In this document: positions 5,798-5,827 of the stretch, piece after piece
Layout of the letters: every line of letters starts with the position of its first letter
Position numbering within the stretch: position 1 is the stretch's first letter
Source of the DNA: Thermoplasmata archaeon
GTDB taxonomy: Archaea > Thermoplasmatota > JAKEGO01
Assembly: GCA_022615805.1 (NCBI GenBank)
Contig: JAKEGO010000110.1
Span: forward strand, 1-5,827
DNA: 5,827 nucleotides
Direction of reading: 5' to 3'
The notes under the pieces: model-generated
The model's input: only the letters and a program-made list of their open reading frames with translations
Databases searched by the model: none
What the model was told of the DNA's origin: nothing
Translations under genes and position numbers: made by a program

Positions 5798-5827
5798 GGA
5801 CGGACATCATCGCATAGACCCCCACGA

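Larger units (their letters stand above)
5634..5827. other. AT-richer spacer with promoter-like elements, no gene seen
   Basis: I find no convincing reading frame on either strand. The region has two TATA-like tracts, a third weak one (CCTATATCCC, about 5765-5774), a small stem TCGGC (5710-5714) with GCCGA (5724-5728), and a stronger inverted-repeat set at the right edge. On the minus strand the first tract reads TATTTTTTAAAG, a T6 run that could also end a transcript coming from the right. The plainest reading is a 5' flank and leader for a gene or RNA beyond the window. Confidence 0.45.

Noticed and set aside
5792..5827. GTG-initiated frame open to the right edge, about 26 bp after CCTATATCCC
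   Set aside because: Only 12 codons are visible (Gly, Arg, Ser, Pro-rich), GTG lies inside a hairpin arm, and the TATA-like match is poor; too little to call a gene.

Overview
The window looks like a piece of a GC-rich archaeal chromosome. Genes are roughly 60% GC or higher and the outer intergenic spacers are more AT-rich. Archaeal signs are TATA-like boxes about 26 bp ahead of starts, one gene with no Shine-Dalgarno whose TATA box puts the transcript start at its ATG (leaderless), and gene families common in archaea (an HAE3-type RND protein, and a DUF362 protein with two 4Fe-4S motifs). A Thermoplasmatota-like or other euryarchaeal source would fit, but that is inference; no rRNA or other marker gene is present.

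Layout. 1-211: upstream spacer with a TATA-like box, a small palindrome near the predicted transcription start, and a Shine-Dalgarno. 212-3049 (+): a large RND/MMPL-type membrane transporter with 12 predicted transmembrane segments, two big extracytoplasmic domains and a basic C-terminal tail. 3050-3231: spacer between convergent genes, unusually GC-rich, with a perfect 16-bp palindrome and a weakly supported 49-codon ORF that overlaps the next gene's stop by ATGA. 3232-4455 (-): a GT-B fold family 4 glycosyltransferase. 4456-4535: a short divergent promoter region. 4536-5633 (+): a DUF362 iron-sulfur protein. 5634-5827: spacer with two TATA-like boxes and a CCCACGA/TCGTGGG/CCCACGA set that could form two mutually exclusive hairpins, probably belonging to a gene or RNA beyond the right edge.

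The three main genes do not form an obvious pathway. They are transcribed as convergent (transporter/glycosyltransferase) and divergent (glycosyltransferase/Fe-S protein) pairs, so they are not one operon. A loose envelope theme is possible for the first two (lipid or small-molecule export, and surface glycan synthesis), but nothing in the sequence proves a link. I see no mobile element, CRISPR array, tRNA, rRNA or clear new multigene system. The points most worth a second look are an EF-hand-like calcium loop in the transporter, the loss of the TM4-type aspartate in its second half, the ambiguous coding signal at 2935-3235, and the hairpin set at the right edge.
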